A DNA stretch of 64,000 nt from Phycisphaerales bacterium UBA2421 (GTDB lineage Bacteria; Planctomycetota; Phycisphaerae; Tepidisphaerales; Tepidisphaeraceae), in NCBI GenBank assembly GCA_002343075.1, contig DDRH01000005.1, positions 89,286-153,285 of the forward strand, read 5' to 3'. A model generated the notes under the pieces. The model saw only the letters and a program-made list of their open reading frames with translations, did no database searches and was not told the DNA's origin. Below are positions 15,984-25,787 of the stretch, in pieces; position 1 is the first letter of the stretch; each line of letters opens with the position of its first letter. A program made the translations under genes and the position numbers.

Positions 15984-16817
15984 ATGAGTTTGAAAGACGA
16001 TCTGGATGTCATCATTCCGCTGGCGCGCTCTGCGGGGGCGATCGCTCGGGAACATTTTGGCCAAGTGGCCCGGCTCACCAAGACGCACGCCGCCGCCGAC
16101 GAAGAGGCGGTGACGTTGGCTGATCGTGCCGTGCAGGCGCACATCGTCGCGGCGCTACGGTCGAGGTTTGCCGGCGACGGCATCATCGGCGAAGAAGACG
16201 AAACCGGCGCCGGAATCACGGTCGACTGCAAAGACCCTCAAGGCCGTAACTGGGTGATCGATCCGATCGATGGCACCAATAACTTCATCGCCGGGCTGGG
16301 TCATTTCGCGGTGTGCATCGGGCTGCTCGATCGTGGGCATGCGGTGCTGGGTGTTGTGTATGATGTCACCCGTGATGAAATGTACGCCGCAGCGAAGGGT
16401 TTTGGGGCGACGCTCAACGGCATGCCCATTTCCGTCCCCGCGGGGCCGATGTCGCCCGCGGCGATGCTGATGATGACCAGCAACCTCATCAAGCCCGACG
16501 GCACCGCGCCGGCCTGGGCCGGGCGGTTTATCTCACAAACGACGTGGAAACTGCGCATTCTCGGCAGTGCGGCGGTGGAGGCGGTGATGGTGGCGCGGGG
16601 CGTGGCGCATGCTGCGATCACCGTCAATGGCAAGCTATGGGATTGCATCGCCCCGGCGGCGATCGTACTTGAAGCCGGCGGAACGATTTCAGGCTTGCGG
16701 GGGGAGCCAGTCTTTCCCTTTGATTTGTGCGACTACAACGGTGCCAAGGTCCCCTATCTCAGCGCCGGCCCGCGGGCGGCGGAGGATATACTGCGGGAAA
16801 TGAAGGACCATCCGTAA
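15984..16817 (+). CDS. Inositol-monophosphatase family phosphatase
   Basis: 277 residues from ATG 15984. The lithium-sensitive phosphatase motifs are present: G-E-E-D (metal Glu), WVIDPIDGTNNF (the DPIDGT core) and W-D-C-I-A-P-A-A-I-V-L-E-A-G-G (second metal site). The family includes inositol-1-phosphatase, CysQ and histidinol-phosphatase (HisN); sequence motifs alone do not choose between them. The upstream extension of the open frame overlaps the divergent RNA ligase gene and lacks homology, so I prefer the internal ATG. hisG lies far away, giving no support for HisN. Confidence 0.88.
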   Translation: MSLKDDLDVIIPLARSAGAIAREHFGQVARLTKTHAAADEEAVTLADRAVQAHIVAALRSRFAGDGIIGEEDETGAGITVDCKDPQGRNWVIDPIDGTNNFIAGLGHFAVCIGLLDRGHAVLGVVYDVTRDEMYAAAKGFGATLNGMPISVPAGPMSPAAMLMMTSNLIKPDGTAPAWAGRFISQTTWKLRILGSAAVEAVMVARGVAHAAITVNGKLWDCIAPAAIVLEAGGTISGLRGEPVFPFDLCDYNGAKVPYLSAGPRAAEDILREMKDHP

Positions 16818-16945
16818 TGACCCGCAATCCGCTTCCGGGCTGCGGTTTACTCCGCCGCACCGTTTTCCGTCCCGCGGCCACGATGCCTGACGACAACCGA
16901 GCCTGAATCCCAGCTTTCTCCGCCTCGCCGGTTACAATTTTGTGC

Positions 16946-17332
16946 ATGATTCGATTCAGTCTTACAACAATTCTGCTGGTAACCTTGCTTGGCTGCGAAC
17001 CGAAGGTGGCCGCATGGACGCGCAGCGAACTATATTTCGGCCTGTCGACCCGGTCCGGGCAGGCTGTTAACGACGATCAATGGGAGCAATTCCTGCGGGA
17101 AGTCGTCACCCCCCGGTTTCCCGACGGCCTGACCGTGGTCGATGCATCCGGGCAATATCGCGACACGAAGGGCACTTTGGTGAAAGAGCCAAGCAAAATC
17201 CTCATCGTCTGGCGGCAAACGACCGCCGAGGAAGATCGCAAACTCGACGATATTCGCAAAGTGTGGCGCGAGCGGTTCGACCAGGAATCGGTTCTGAGGA
17301 TCGATCAACCCAGCGCGGGCCGGTTTGATTGA
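16946..17332 (+). CDS. DUF3574 lipoprotein
   Basis: 129 residues. The N-terminus (I-L-L-V-T-L-L-G-C-E) is a lipoprotein signal with lipobox Cys. The mature part reads E-L-Y-F-G-L-S, W-E-Q-F-L-R-E-V-V-T-P-R-F-P-D-G-L-T-V, then E-P-S-K-I-L and a final F-D-Q-E-S-V-L-R-I-D. This matches DUF3574, small secreted proteins of unknown role. ATG 16946 is chosen; an upstream in-frame TTG adds two residues. It stands alone, with about 130 bases upstream and 250 downstream. Confidence 0.8.
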   Translation: MIRFSLTTILLVTLLGCEPKVAAWTRSELYFGLSTRSGQAVNDDQWEQFLREVVTPRFPDGLTVVDASGQYRDTKGTLVKEPSKILIVWRQTTAEEDRKLDDIRKVWRERFDQESVLRIDQPSAGRFD

Positions 17333-17586
17333 CCCCCGGCCCGAGTGCTCGACGTAACTCCTGCCGTAACTATCGACATGAGCGACACTTAGTGTGGCCC
17401 GTAACAGTCTGCAGCCGGCAACGTACTCTAGTAGTAGCGTGCTGTCGGATGGAAGTTTCGGTCTTTCGAGTGCCAGCGTGCGGCTTTTCATGGCCGGGCA
17501 ACTCAGGTAAGCTTTCGCAAATAGGTTTTCTGTGACGGTGGAACCAGGACGAAACTAGAGAGACTGGGGATTCAACCGCGGGATTG
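17333..17586. other. Intergenic, nothing recognised
   Basis: About 250 bases upstream of the zinc-ribbon gene. I see no terminator hairpin, repeat or convincing promoter. Confidence 0.4.
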
Positions 17587-18870
17587 ATGGATACAACTGC
17601 AAGCATGTCGGACATGGACGGTTACGGCGACGCGGTGGAACTCGCGCAACCCGTGATGCGTGACGTCGCTCCGCCGCCGGCGGTGGATAAGCATGTATGC
17701 CCATACTGCGGGCTTGCCGGGCCGAGGCCGGAGGGGCCATGCGTCCGCTGTACCATCGAAGACTCTCCGCAAACCCGCCAGGCAACCAAGGCCCGCATCG
17801 GCCCGTGGTATGTGTTGCAGAGCCGCAACCCTGCCGCGCCGGGGATGAAGTGGTCTACATTGCTGGCGCTGGTCAGAAAGGGCCAGGTTACGCCCCGCGC
17901 GGTTGTTCGCGGGCCGACCACGAACCAACTGTGGCGCCTCGGCAGCCAGGTAAAGGGCCTCAGTCGCGAATTCGGCGTGTGTTATTCATGCGGCGGGCGG
18001 GTCGACCGGACTGCCAACCAGTGCCCACACTGCGATCGCCTGCAAGAGCCGCCGGCCAACCCCGATCAATTGCTTGAATCGCGCGAGTTACCGCGCCGAC
18101 CTGAGCCTGCTGCCGAAAGCCAGCCAACGAGTGAGGCCACCGCCCTCGCAACAGTGGGACCCGCCCGCCCCGATGCCGGCCTGCTCACTGCCCGAGAATT
18201 GGCAGCGGCGTTTCAACTGCAATTCAGCGGCGACGATGACGAAGTGGCGGTCGCACCCGCGCCATCGGCGCAGCGCAAGCAAGAACGCCGCCCAGCCGTG
18301 GAAGTGGCACCCGTTGCGTTACCAGCGGTCAAAACACCCGCACCCGCAGCGCGCAAGCCGCGTCGTGCCAGGCGAGCGCTGATGGTGCTCTCGCTGCTCG
18401 GCATGGCGGGAGCTGCAGCGGTGATCTGGCTCAATCCGGAGTATCAGGCCAAGGCACGCGAGCTTGTCAGTGCTGGCATGGCGACGGTTTCAAAGCAGTT
18501 GAGTTCAAGCACCGGCGCAGAGCCGCCCGCGACCGCTGGACACGATCCCGCAGCATCAGCCGATCACAACGCGTCGAGCGTGCCTCCGACGTTGGGGCAG
18601 CCAAAGCCCGCGGAAGACAATCGCCACACTGTTCAACGTGAAAAGTCGGCGGCACCAGCTGGCAACGCGCCGGCGGTTAAGCTGCCGACTGACCCTGAAG
18701 AGATTCGTCAGTATGTCCGCACACTCCGGTCTACGGCGATTGATGCCGAGGCTGCGGGAGACGATGCCAAGGCCGTCGTGCAATATGAGCAGATTCGCAA
18801 ACTTCCGCGCGAGTATTGGCCCAGCGATCTTGACCTTCGGCTGGAGGCAGCCAAGGCTCGCTCACGGTAG
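17587..18870 (+). CDS. Zinc-ribbon and GYF-like domain membrane protein
   Basis: 427 residues. A first zinc ribbon (C-P-Y-C ... C-V-R-C, about residues 38-55) is followed by a GYF_2-like module (W-Y-V-L-Q-S ... W-S-T-L-L-A-L-V-R-K-G-Q-V-T-P ... W-R-L-G, about 73-120). A second ribbon follows (C-Y-S-C ... C-P-H-C, about 129-148), then a long Pro/Ala/Glu linker, one transmembrane helix (L-M-V-L-S-L-L-G-M-A-G-A-A-A-V-I-W-L, about 264-282) and a Ser/Ala/Pro-rich outer region. It ends in a short helical, TPR-like tail. GYF_2 modules are common in planctomycete membrane proteins as putative protein-binding units. ATG 17587 is used. Function unknown; tilS starts 24 bases after its stop. Confidence 0.7.
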   Translation: MDTTASMSDMDGYGDAVELAQPVMRDVAPPPAVDKHVCPYCGLAGPRPEGPCVRCTIEDSPQTRQATKARIGPWYVLQSRNPAAPGMKWSTLLALVRKGQVTPRAVVRGPTTNQLWRLGSQVKGLSREFGVCYSCGGRVDRTANQCPHCDRLQEPPANPDQLLESRELPRRPEPAAESQPTSEATALATVGPARPDAGLLTARELAAAFQLQFSGDDDEVAVAPAPSAQRKQERRPAVEVAPVALPAVKTPAPAARKPRRARRALMVLSLLGMAGAAAVIWLNPEYQAKARELVSAGMATVSKQLSSSTGAEPPATAGHDPAASADHNASSVPPTLGQPKPAEDNRHTVQREKSAAPAGNAPAVKLPTDPEEIRQYVRTLRSTAIDAEAAGDDAKAVVQYEQIRKLPREYWPSDLDLRLEAAKARSR

Positions 18871-18894
18871 GGGTTCATCGAGCCTGAGGTAGAT

Positions 18895-19827
18895 GTGACC
18901 GGGCAGTTTGATGATCTGCACGCCGCCGTTGCTGCCGTGCCGGCCGGAGCATGGGCCGTCGGCGTGAGCGGGGGGGCCGACAGCGTTGCACTGCTGCGGC
19001 TGCTCGCCTGCCGGCACGACCTCACCCTGCATGTCGTTCATCTGAACCACCAGTGGCGCGGTCAGGAAAGTGACGACGATGCCGCATTCACGGCACAACT
19101 TGCCGCCGAGCTAAACCTGCAGGCCACAATTACCGCTGAGGTTTCCGCGGCCAGCCCGGTTCGTCTGCCCAACAATCGCGAAGCCCGTGGCAGGGCGATG
19201 CGCGGCGAGATTTTTCGGCAGGTGGTATCGCAGCACGATCTGGCAGGCATCTTGCTAGGCCATCACGCCGACGACCAGGCGGAGACGATTTTTATGCGGC
19301 TGGCGCGCGGGTCTTCGGTGCATGTGCTGCGGGGTATGTCTGCCGATGCAATTGTCGGCGGCGCGCGACGGCTGCGGCCGTTGCTTGATGTGCGTCACAG
19401 TCGGCTCGTGGCGTTTCTGCAGGCGATTGGTCAGCCGTGGCGGGAAGATAGTAGCAATGCGTCGCCCGACTTTACGCGCAACCGCGTTCGCAAGGTGCTA
19501 CAGCGGCATCCGGCGTTGTTCGAGCGGGCGATGACCCTCGGGCGGGCGACGGCAGAGTTGCTGACCCACATTGAATCGACGACCGCACATCTGCCCGAGG
19601 CATTTGAAACGCGCCGCCTCGCGCGAAGCGGCGTGCTGGTGGGGCGGTGGCAGGCGGTCGGTTGGCTGGTGGCGCGTGGTGTGCCCGCGGTCGAGTGCAG
19701 TTCAATAGTGGCCGATCGGCTGATCGACATGTGTCGCGACGCAGCAACCCCCCCACGTCAGCATTTCCCAGGAAAAGTGCTCGTTCGACGCACGCGGGGA
19801 GTCATCTCGGCGCAACCGACTGTGTAG
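18895..19827 (+). CDS. tilS: tRNA(Ile)-lysidine synthase
   Basis: 310 residues from GTG 18895 (GAGGT 6 bases upstream). The ATP-pyrophosphatase PP-loop is SGGADS at residues 25-30, and the family motif H-H-A-D-D-Q-A-E-T-I-F-M-R-L is intact, followed by R-P-L-L-D-V and W-R-E-D-S-S-N. It converts C34 of the minor tRNA-Ile (CAU) to lysidine, an essential modification. It is of the shorter type: the C-terminal substrate-binding domains of E. coli TilS (432 residues) are reduced. Its last 26 bases overlap the convergent GT-C gene. Confidence 0.93.
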   Translation: MTGQFDDLHAAVAAVPAGAWAVGVSGGADSVALLRLLACRHDLTLHVVHLNHQWRGQESDDDAAFTAQLAAELNLQATITAEVSAASPVRLPNNREARGRAMRGEIFRQVVSQHDLAGILLGHHADDQAETIFMRLARGSSVHVLRGMSADAIVGGARRLRPLLDVRHSRLVAFLQAIGQPWREDSSNASPDFTRNRVRKVLQRHPALFERAMTLGRATAELLTHIESTTAHLPEAFETRRLARSGVLVGRWQAVGWLVARGVPAVECSSIVADRLIDMCRDAATPPRQHFPGKVLVRRTRGVISAQPTV

Positions 19828-21409
19828 CCGGCTCGGCGGTGCGCTGGTCGTACACGCGCTGCATGAGCGCTGCGGCCTTGGAGGGATTGCGGTAAAGTCG
19901 CATCGCCTCCTCCAGATATCGTTCGGCTGCGTCGTACTCGCGACGGGTCAGCGCCACAAACCCAGCCTGGTACCACGCCTCGGGCATCTCGGGCAGCCGG
20001 GCGATCGTCTCGTCGGCCTGCGCAGCCGCTTCTCTTAACTGGTTTTGGTTCACCAACTCCGAGACGAGCAGCAGCCGCAGCTTTCCGCTGGACGGTCTAG
20101 CATCCACGCTGTATTGGTACAAAGTGAGTCGGTCATCGAATTGGCGAATGTAACTCAACGTCCACACCGAACAGGCCATCACCAAAACCGTTCCAATGAC
20201 AACGCCCGTCCTGCCGATCGACCCCAGCCCCATCGCCGCCACGATAATGACGAAGGTGCTCGGCAGATAGAGCAGTCGTTCACCCATGATCGTGCCGATC
20301 AGGGTGGGTGCGTTGCTTATCACGCAGTATGTGATCGCCATTGCCAACAGCACAAAACCAATTACTCGATCTCGCTTCAGCCAAGCTGCCAGCGCGCAGG
20401 CGCACCATACCACCGCCGTCGCTATGCCGAGCCAGAGATAACGGTCGGTAGCGGCGACATTTGGAGTGGTGAACGCGTAGCCGTAGTCGAGGCTGAGCTG
20501 CGACGGAAACAGCATGAGCTGCGCATATCGTCCGAGGATTGCAACTGGTGCCAGCCACCGGTCGATGCCCGTCGCGAGAATTATGGGTTGCTGGGTCCAA
20601 TCCAGCAGGGAGCGATCCCACCAGAACTTGAGCGTCGCTTCGCGGAACAGGATGTATCCCGCCCAGGTCCATGTCAGCATCAGCACGAGTAACACCATGC
20701 CGCTGCGCCGGTGACCGGGGGTGATGCGCAGCAGCCGGTGCTGAATGAGTAAGATTAGCGGCAGGAGGATTCCCTGTTCCTTGCTTAGGATTGCGATGAC
20801 TGCGCACGCCCAGATTGCCATCACCCGCGTGCCGGTCATGGGGCGCAGGAAAAGTATCATCGCCGTGACCATCGCCAGGGCGCAAAGGGTCTCGGCCCGC
20901 CCGACGACGCTGGCAACCGCCTCGGCGTGCACCGGATGCACTGCGAACAAGCAACCCGCCAGCATCGCCACCGCGGCGTGCCGAGTGCGCGCGGCGGGCA
21001 AAAGAAACGGCCCTTCAGGGGTTAGATCGGGCTTTTGGCTCAAATCACGCCTGCGCAGGCCGGGGTGCGTAGCAAACTTCATGATCCGACGCGTGAGTTC
21101 GGCCACTGCTGCAGCACAGCCGGCGTGCAGGAGGATGTTCACTGCAAAAAATGGCCAGATTGACGACGGGTGAAGGTGCTTCTGCACCGCGTATGAGAGT
21201 GAAACCAGCGGGCGATACAGGTTATCGACGCCGCCGTTGTAACTTTCGGTCAGGTAGCGAATCCAGTTTTCCGGGGGACTGATGCGGTCATCCATCTGCA
21301 GCAATAAAACGTCATCGTATACGAAATCATTGCGCAGGCAGATCGCAAACAGAGCAACCGCCAGCATGAAGGCGACCGCGGAGGGCAAAACATGCAGATA
21401 TCGAGCCAC
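19802..21409 (-). CDS. GT-C fold membrane glycosyltransferase with TPR tail (TMTC-like)
   Basis: 535 residues. The protein begins with a transmembrane helix and then the GT-C acidic motif in R-N-D-F-V-Y-D-D (about residues 26-33), followed by N-L-Y-R-P-L-V-S-L-S-Y, the signature of TMTC/DUF1736-type putative O-mannosyltransferases. Roughly ten hydrophobic helices follow up to about residue 410. The last 100 residues form TPR-like helices (L-V-N-Q-N-Q-L-R-E-A-A-A-Q-A; W-Y-Q-A-G-F-V-A-L). Members of this family transfer sugar from a polyprenyl carrier to exported proteins or glycans. It lies divergent from a pseudopilin gene; a link to pilin or surface glycosylation is only inference. Confidence 0.8.
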   Translation of the reverse strand: MARYLHVLPSAVAFMLAVALFAICLRNDFVYDDVLLLQMDDRISPPENWIRYLTESYNGGVDNLYRPLVSLSYAVQKHLHPSSIWPFFAVNILLHAGCAAAVAELTRRIMKFATHPGLRRRDLSQKPDLTPEGPFLLPAARTRHAAVAMLAGCLFAVHPVHAEAVASVVGRAETLCALAMVTAMILFLRPMTGTRVMAIWACAVIAILSKEQGILLPLILLIQHRLLRITPGHRRSGMVLLVLMLTWTWAGYILFREATLKFWWDRSLLDWTQQPIILATGIDRWLAPVAILGRYAQLMLFPSQLSLDYGYAFTTPNVAATDRYLWLGIATAVVWCACALAAWLKRDRVIGFVLLAMAITYCVISNAPTLIGTIMGERLLYLPSTFVIIVAAMGLGSIGRTGVVIGTVLVMACSVWTLSYIRQFDDRLTLYQYSVDARPSSGKLRLLLVSELVNQNQLREAAAQADETIARLPEMPEAWYQAGFVALTRREYDAAERYLEEAMRLYRNPSKAAALMQRVYDQRTAEPATQSVAPR

Positions 21410-21564
21410 GCTGATGGAAGTTTACACGGGTTTATGGAATCCATGTAATCATGTAGACGACCCCTGTGGCAAGCACGCGCCAACGGGCACGATTGTCGAT
21501 TGCAGATCGGATATAATGTCGCATGTTGAAAGTGCGAACACTTGAGTTGCCGGGAGAGCAGACC

Positions 21565-22323
21565 ATGACGGGCAGATATCGTCCAACTGCGTTTACGCTT
21601 GTAGAACTGCTGGTCGTCATCGGCATCATCGCCATCCTAATCTCGCTGCTGTTGCCATCATTGCAGCGGGCGAAGGTGCAGGCCAACAGCACCGTGTGTA
21701 AATCCAACCTCCGCTCGCTCGGGCAGGCGCTACGGATTTATGAGGCCGAGAACAAGGGCTTCTTGTTTCCCATTCGGTCGCGAATCGAAAGTCCATTGTC
21801 GCCGACTGGATATCGCTACGAAACCTGTGGCACCAATCGCCCGCCGCACGAACGGTGGCCAGCCATCGTGTTTTCGAAGGACCTCGGTGCGCTCAGGCAG
21901 CCATTGCCCTACGACCCGGCCACCTATACCGAGTCACCGTATGACCCGATTCGCTTCCCCGCGGCACCTTTTACGCCGAGAGTTTTGCTTTGCCCGTCTG
22001 ATTTTGAACCGGTCGAGGCTCATTCATATGTCGTGAACCAGCATTTGGCCGATGCGGGCATCAAGGCCAATAGTCGGAACTTCGGCAAGCTGACCAGCAC
22101 GCAGGTGGTTGTGGCGGGCGAAAAGCGGACGCAGGAACGCGACTATCATATGGAGCGACTCGATTTCGATCGCGTGGTGGAGCGTTTTCGTCACGGCGTG
22201 CGTCTTGGCAGCAACTTTCTGTATTTTGACGGGCATGTCGATACGGTTCTGCCCAACGAGGCACTCACCGGTGTAGACCCTTGGGACCCCATTCCCGAAA
22301 CGCCCAAGACGCCGAATCCATAG
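21565..22323 (+). CDS. Type II/IV pseudopilin-like protein (planctomycete type)
   Basis: 252 residues from ATG 21565, with GGGAGA 9 bases upstream (an earlier ATG at 21523 is possible). The N-terminal [20 protein letters not shown] is the class III signal of prepilins, cleaved before Phe by PilD-type peptidase. After the helix comes [17 protein letters not shown] and near the end the H-G-V-R ... F-L-Y-F-D-G-H-V segment, standard in the H-x9-DG family that planctomycetes carry in many copies. Likely a minor secretion-system pilin or surface protein. Confidence 0.9.
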   Translation: MTGRYRPTAFTLVELLVVIGIIAILISLLLPSLQRAKVQANSTVCKSNLRSLGQALRIYEAENKGFLFPIRSRIESPLSPTGYRYETCGTNRPPHERWPAIVFSKDLGALRQPLPYDPATYTESPYDPIRFPAAPFTPRVLLCPSDFEPVEAHSYVVNQHLADAGIKANSRNFGKLTSTQVVVAGEKRTQERDYHMERLDFDRVVERFRHGVRLGSNFLYFDGHVDTVLPNEALTGVDPWDPIPETPKTPNP

Positions 22324-22341
22324 CGGCAACGCGCGAACACC

Positions 22342-22632
22342 ATGAGCGACAGCGATCCATCCAGCCATCCGCAGCCGGGCGTGCCGCATCCGAGCAAGCC
22401 GCCGGGCTGGCTCGCGCCCCTGGCGGTTGTGCTGGGTCTCGGATTGATCGGGGTTTTTGTATGGCGATCAAGTTCTTCCGGCCCGAGGGTGGGGGAGAAG
22501 ATTGAACTTGCACCCGTGTCCGAGGTGCGTGCCAATGGCAGGGGTTTCGCGGAGAACGCTGCCAATGCGTTGCGCAATCTCGGCAGAGATCGCCGGCCCA
22601 CATCGCGCCCGGCGAGGGCTCCGGCACGATAG
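22342..22632 (+). CDS. Small single-pass membrane protein, unknown
   Basis: 96 residues starting 18 bases after the pseudopilin stop, so probably in the same transcript. A Pro/Ser-rich N-terminus, a transmembrane helix (W-L-A-P-L-A-V-V-L-G-L-G-L-I-G-V-F-V-W, about 23-41), then a short basic tail ending in Arg/Pro/Ala. No family recognised; its existence rests on position, codon use and the helix. Confidence 0.5.
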   Translation: MSDSDPSSHPQPGVPHPSKPPGWLAPLAVVLGLGLIGVFVWRSSSSGPRVGEKIELAPVSEVRANGRGFAENAANALRNLGRDRRPTSRPARAPAR

Positions 22633-22665
22633 CCTCCTCAATCGCGTTTCAGCGTCGGGCGCGTT

Positions 22666-23982
22666 TCAGCGTCCGGCCTGCAGCCGACCGTCACCCCAGC
22701 GTAGCGACAACTGCTGCTTGCCTTCGACAAGCTGAGAAAGGGGCTTTCCCAGCGCCTCGGCGCGCCAGCCTTGCATGATCGGGTGTTGATCGAGCGCGCC
22801 ACCTTCGGCGATGAGACGGTCAAACTCGCCAATCTCCTGCCGGCTGGTCACCACAGCGGTATCGATGCCGCGGGAAAGGCAGATTAACTGCGCCGCCGAC
22901 CAGAGCGATTCGGCCCGGAACCGTTCTGTCGGGCTAGGTTCGAGCGGTTTTGGCGCGACGATGCCGGCCGGCGGATTGGCCAGCGCTTCGAGCGTGCGGC
23001 TGACGATTTCGCGCCCGTGTTGCTGGATGACCGGCCGCGAAAGGAACTTCACGCGTTCCAGGCGATCGAGCGTCTTCGCCGGCTGCCGCGAAAGGTCGAT
23101 GAGTGCTTCATCTTTCAGCAATGCACGGGGGGGCATGTTTTCGTGGCGCGCCGTTGCGTCGCGCCAGATCATGAGCGTTTGCAGCACCGCCAACTGTACC
23201 ACCGTGAGCGAACCGGCACCGCGCAGGTGATAAAAGTCGTCCGCGGAGTTGAAACCATATCGATCCGGCGCGCATCGCGCCGAGCACTCGGCGGCGACCC
23301 ACGCCGTATGGTTGAGCGCATCGATCTGCGCCTTGAGCTGCGCAGCCATCGCGGGCAAAAATCGCACGTCGTCGGCTGCATATCGAAGCTGGCTCGGAGA
23401 GAGCGGACGACGTTGCCAGTCGGTGAAAGTATGACCCTTAGAGAGCTTGATCGAAAGCAGTTCGAGTACGAGCTTGCTCAGCGCAACCGGATAGGCCATC
23501 CCGCAAAATCCCGCGGCGACCTGCGTGTCAAACACGTTGGCGGCCTGCCGGCCAATATTGCGAAAAACCGGCTCAATGTCCTGTTCGCCGGCATGCACGA
23601 GCTTCTCAATCGCCGGATCGGCCAGCAGTTCCCAAAACGGTTCCAATGCCACATCGGACAGCGGATCTATCAGAAAGATGTCAGTGGTGGTGGCGACCTG
23701 TACCAGGCAAAGTTGCGGGTGATAAGTCATCTCGCCAATGAACTCGGTGTCGTAAGCACATCTGCCCGCGGCGCGGACGTGGTCGATCATTCGGTGGAGC
23801 GAGGCGTCGTCGCCGATCAGCGTCGCCTGCCCGCGGGGGATGAGCGGGTGATCGGGCAGATTCTGGTCGGGCAGGTTGTCGTCGGCATGCGCCGAATCGT
23901 GGCTACGCGACCGATGACGGGTGCGATATGACAAATGCGACTGCGCAATCCGATTTGATTCGCGCGGCTTGGGACGGTCCAT
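22666..23982 (-). CDS. rnd: Ribonuclease D
   Basis: 438 residues. The DEDDy 3'-5' exonuclease motifs are all present: C-A-Y-D-T-E-F-I-G-E (I), V-H-A-G-E-Q-D (II), and Q-L-R-Y-A-A-D-D-V-R-F-L (III with Tyr). An HRDC-like helical region follows (W-R-D-A-T-A-R-H-E-N-M-P-P-R-A-L-L-K-D). It trims tRNA precursors and other structured RNAs. The first 45 residues (Arg/His/Asp-rich) precede the family start and may not be translated, but I see no better internal start. A 14-base motif repeated twice at 22643-22673 (period 17) spans the stop codon. Confidence 0.92.
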   Translation of the reverse strand: MDRPKPRESNRIAQSHLSYRTRHRSRSHDSAHADDNLPDQNLPDHPLIPRGQATLIGDDASLHRMIDHVRAAGRCAYDTEFIGEMTYHPQLCLVQVATTTDIFLIDPLSDVALEPFWELLADPAIEKLVHAGEQDIEPVFRNIGRQAANVFDTQVAAGFCGMAYPVALSKLVLELLSIKLSKGHTFTDWQRRPLSPSQLRYAADDVRFLPAMAAQLKAQIDALNHTAWVAAECSARCAPDRYGFNSADDFYHLRGAGSLTVVQLAVLQTLMIWRDATARHENMPPRALLKDEALIDLSRQPAKTLDRLERVKFLSRPVIQQHGREIVSRTLEALANPPAGIVAPKPLEPSPTERFRAESLWSAAQLICLSRGIDTAVVTSRQEIGEFDRLIAEGGALDQHPIMQGWRAEALGKPLSQLVEGKQQLSLRWGDGRLQAGR

Positions 23983-24252
23983 CGCTCAACCATACTCGGC
24001 GGCGGGATGATCTGCACGCGGGCCGTGTAGCCGGATGTCTTGCGAGCCAGACGCGATGACCTGTGCCGCACGGCTCGGATTTCTAGTTGACTATTGCCGT
24101 GCAACGGGCGATAAAATGTTTCGACGTTTCAGGACGTCTGCGGTCCGCGCGAAGGGCAGCGCCCACCTGATTGATGTTCGTTGTGCAACAACACTCACGA
24201 TTCTCTTCAAGTCTCACTTCGCGGGCGGTGAGCAATTAATGAGGAGATCGTC
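23983..24252. other. Intergenic between divergent rnd and ankyrin gene
   Basis: 270 bases holding the promoters of both flanking genes. No hexamers stood out. The ankyrin gene's Shine-Dalgarno GAGGAG is at 24241-24246. Confidence 0.4.
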
Positions 24253-25758
24253 ATGTCTGATTTGGCCGGCCGCAATCCGCGGCACCTGCAGCAACAGCAC
24301 AAGTTGGCTAAAGACCTCATTCGCGCCGCCCGCGGGGGCGATGCCGATGCGAATTCGCGCCTCAAGCGCGCCTTTCCTGGCCACAGCCGCTACCGACTTG
24401 CCGATGCCCAGCTTGTCATCGCGCGGGATGCAGGGTTTGAAAGCTGGGCCAAGCTCGTGCGCCATGTCGAACAGCAAGAACTTGCCGCTGCGGGTGCGGC
24501 GCTGCGTCACGGCGATGCCATCGAGTTGCGGCGGTTGTTTGCCGGGAGCGAGTTTCTCCGATCGCAGATCAACGCGCCCCACTTCGATTTCGGTCGGCGG
24601 GCGATTCACTGTGCTGCGAAGGACGTTGCGTTGATTGATGTCCTGCTCGAGTTTGGAGCGGATCCAAATGCGGGAAGCAACTGGGAGAATGGGCCGTTTG
24701 TTCCGCTGGATGAAGCGACCGAGGCATCGGCGCGACACCTGATCTCACGCGGCGCGACGCTGACCGCCAACGCGGCGGCGCGGTTGGGGTGGGCTGATGA
24801 GCTGCGCGCGATGCTCAGTGAAAACAGCGAACTGGTTCATACCCGCGGCGGTGATGGGAAGACGCCGCTGCACGAAGCCGCGACCGTGGCGATTGCTGAT
24901 CTGCTGATCGATGCCGGCGCGCATCTCGATGCGCGATGCATCGATCATCGTTCAACCCCCGCGCAGTATGCGCTTGTGTCACGTCCGCAGGTTTGCCGCA
25001 GGTTGCTTGAACGTGGTGCGACCGCCGACATTTTCATGGCGGCGCATCTCGGCGATGCGGAAACTGCTCGAAAAATTCTGGCCGACGAGCCGAACGTGGC
25101 GGGGGCGCGGGTGAATTTCCCGGGTTATGACCTCGTCCCACCCAAGCACATTTATTGCTGGGAGCTTGGTTGGAACAAGTCGGCCCGGCAGGTGGCGATC
25201 GAAGCGGGCCACCCAGGCGTCGTCGCGGTGATCGATCAATACTCCGCCGAGAAGACGCGATTGCTCGATGCAGCTTGGGCGGGGGATGAAGCCGCAGCGC
25301 AGGCGATCGTCGCCGGGGCGCCGGACATCCTCGCGAAACTGACGTCGGATGATCATAAGTTGTTGCCGCACGCCGCGCACCTGCGAAACGATCCCGCGGC
25401 GCTGCTGATGATTGATCTGGGCTTCGACCCGACGGCCACCGGACTTGACGGCGGATCGACACTCCACCAGGCCGCGTGGACGGGAGCCGCAGCGCTCGTC
25501 GAGCGGCTGCTAAAAGCCGGGCGGTGCGATCTCGAACAGAAAGACCCAACGCACGGCTCGACGCCGCTCGGCTGGGCGGCCCATGGGGCGAAGGCGTGCC
25601 AGCATAAGAAGGGTGATTATCTGAAGACGGTGCAGTTGCTCGTCAACGCAGGGGCGCGGCTCGATATCCCCGCCAATAACGCAGGTACGACGATGATACA
25701 GCAGGCCGAAGGCAACCCCGCCGTGCAGGAGATGCTGCGCAAGCTCGGCGCGAGTTAG
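24253..25758 (+). CDS. Ankyrin-repeat protein
   Basis: 501 residues, GAGGAG 6 bases before ATG. After an N-terminal helical region (G-F-E-S-W-A-K-L-V-R-H-V, a pattern seen in several bacterial ankyrin proteins) there are about eight ankyrin-like repeats, some degenerate. Examples are A-I-H-C-A-A-K ... L-L-E-F-G-A-D-P-N, K-T-P-L-H-E-A-A ... L-I-D-A-G-A-H-L-D, S-T-L-H-Q-A-A-W ... L-L-K-A-G-R-C-D-L, and S-T-P-L-G-W-A-A-H-G-A. No signal peptide, so cytoplasmic protein-protein interaction is likely. Partner unknown. It converges with the ROK gene 29 bases downstream. Confidence 0.85.
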   Translation: MSDLAGRNPRHLQQQHKLAKDLIRAARGGDADANSRLKRAFPGHSRYRLADAQLVIARDAGFESWAKLVRHVEQQELAAAGAALRHGDAIELRRLFAGSEFLRSQINAPHFDFGRRAIHCAAKDVALIDVLLEFGADPNAGSNWENGPFVPLDEATEASARHLISRGATLTANAAARLGWADELRAMLSENSELVHTRGGDGKTPLHEAATVAIADLLIDAGAHLDARCIDHRSTPAQYALVSRPQVCRRLLERGATADIFMAAHLGDAETARKILADEPNVAGARVNFPGYDLVPPKHIYCWELGWNKSARQVAIEAGHPGVVAVIDQYSAEKTRLLDAAWAGDEAAAQAIVAGAPDILAKLTSDDHKLLPHAAHLRNDPAALLMIDLGFDPTATGLDGGSTLHQAAWTGAAALVERLLKAGRCDLEQKDPTHGSTPLGWAAHGAKACQHKKGDYLKTVQLLVNAGARLDIPANNAGTTMIQQAEGNPAVQEMLRKLGAS

Positions 25759-25787
25759 CGGCTCGTGAATTCGACTCGATGCGGACC

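Noticed and set aside
18625..18650. Weak parS-like sequence (TGTTCAACGTGAAAAG)
   Set aside because: Not palindromic enough and inside a coding region.
24035..24634. 199-codon ORF overlapping the ankyrin gene start
   Set aside because: Other-frame shadow; the ankyrin frame has a ribosome-binding site and repeats.
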